From CAZGMJ01 sp964526785 (lineage in GTDB: Bacteria > Planctomycetota > Phycisphaerae > Sedimentisphaerales > Anaerobacaceae): a stretch of 64,000 nt of DNA. Made by a program: the position numbers and the translations under genes. The stretch is from assembly GCA_964526785.1 (NCBI GenBank), contig CAZGMJ010000007.1, forward strand, positions 62,001 to 126,000. Reading direction: 5' to 3'. The notes beneath the pieces are model-generated. The model searched no databases. It was not told where the DNA came from and saw only the letters and a list, made by a program, of their open reading frames with translations. Shown piece by piece: positions 63,873-64,000 of this stretch; positions within the stretch are counted from its first letter, which is position 1; each line of letters begins with the position of its first letter.

Positions 63873-64000
63873 ATGCCTTCAGTATGCTTCTACTTCCAGG
63901 TCCACCAGCCTCCACGCCTCAAACGTTACACCGTCTTTGATCGACATGAGCGGTATTTCGATAATCAGAAGAACGCGGCCATCTGCCGGAAGGTCGCCAA
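63873..64000 (+). CDS. GH57-family alpha-amylase-like protein, partial (cut by the window edge)
   Basis: Only the first 42 codons are present. They read VCFYFQVHQPPRLKRY, which is the GH57 start motif (FQVHQPxR) with the conserved His. AGGGGAT stands about 7 bases before the ATG. GH57 enzymes include alpha-amylases, amylopullulanases and glycogen branching enzymes. Together with the GT4 gene upstream it suggests alpha-glucan metabolism. The rest lies beyond 64000. Confidence 0.8.
   Translation, partial: MPSVCFYFQVHQPPRLKRYTVFDRHERYFDNQKNAAICRKVA

Noticed and set aside
1..64000. tRNA, rRNA, CRISPR arrays, insertion sequences and prophage genes
   Set aside because: I looked for tRNA-like ends, direct repeats with spacers, transposase motifs and phage structural genes and recognised none.

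Overview
The window reads as ordinary chromosome of a Gram-negative, heterotrophic member of the PVC group, most like a planctomycete of the Phycisphaerae/Sedimentisphaerales kind. The reasons are: lipoboxes and a Kdo transferase (outer membrane with LPS); a PEP-CTERM protein; DUF1080 and DUF4838 sugar-degradation genes; a triple set of SPFH/HflKC genes; an ABC ATPase/permease/large membrane protein trio; an AroD-AroE fusion; and several small proteins of a type I associate with this group. GC content looks to be in the mid fifties by eye. I see no rRNA, tRNA, insertion sequence, prophage or CRISPR array. The placement is inferred from gene content only.

Layout. 0.3-5.4 kb: a carbohydrate-degradation operon (GH36-type alpha-galactosidase, DUF4838 protein, DUF1080 lipoprotein) closed by a strong terminator. 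5.7-7.6 kb: a small Cys-rich protein, then an ECF sigma factor and its membrane partner. 7.7-14.6 kb (minus): RuvX, mannose-1-phosphate guanylyltransferase, Pgi, a Tat-exported GH10 xylanase and PcrA helicase. 14.7-25.6 kb (minus): an ABC exporter operon, a heavy-metal P-type ATPase and three SPFH proteins. 25.8-28.6 kb: an ABC permease, a PEP-CTERM protein and an ArgA-like acetyltransferase.

28.9-33.1 kb (plus) is the most interesting part: two FabZ-like hot-dog proteins, an elongated acyl carrier protein and two ketosynthases. In each enzyme pair one member keeps the standard catalytic residues and the other has lost or changed one (Glu to Gln in a dehydratase, the second His to Asn in a ketosynthase). 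This looks like a dedicated type II acyl-chain pathway built from active/altered partners. serS, a PNPOx-like protein and comEC follow, comEC apparently from a leaderless promoter.

37.7-43.1 kb (minus): OmpA-like lipoprotein, prepilin peptidase, argG, aroDE and a small membrane protein. 43.7-51 kb: GH130 phosphorylase, a promoter-terminator unit that could be a small RNA or an attenuated leader, waaA, a methionine-synthase-like methyltransferase, a LolA-like lipoprotein, a ComEA-like protein and a GH10-fold protein that has lost both catalytic glutamates. 51.3-56.7 kb: a partner-switching signalling module (RsbW-like kinase, STAS protein, unknown third protein), Rrf2 regulator, MazG-like protein, a sodium symporter and an amidohydrolase. 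57-61.5 kb: zinc-finger protein, a 26-residue membrane peptide, LemA, HtpX with an extra zinc ribbon, a UPF0173 hydrolase and two small conserved proteins. 61.8 kb: a single-fold bacterial histone. 62.5 kb to the right edge: a GT4 glycosyltransferase and the start of a GH57 amylase, a probable alpha-glucan (glycogen) pair.
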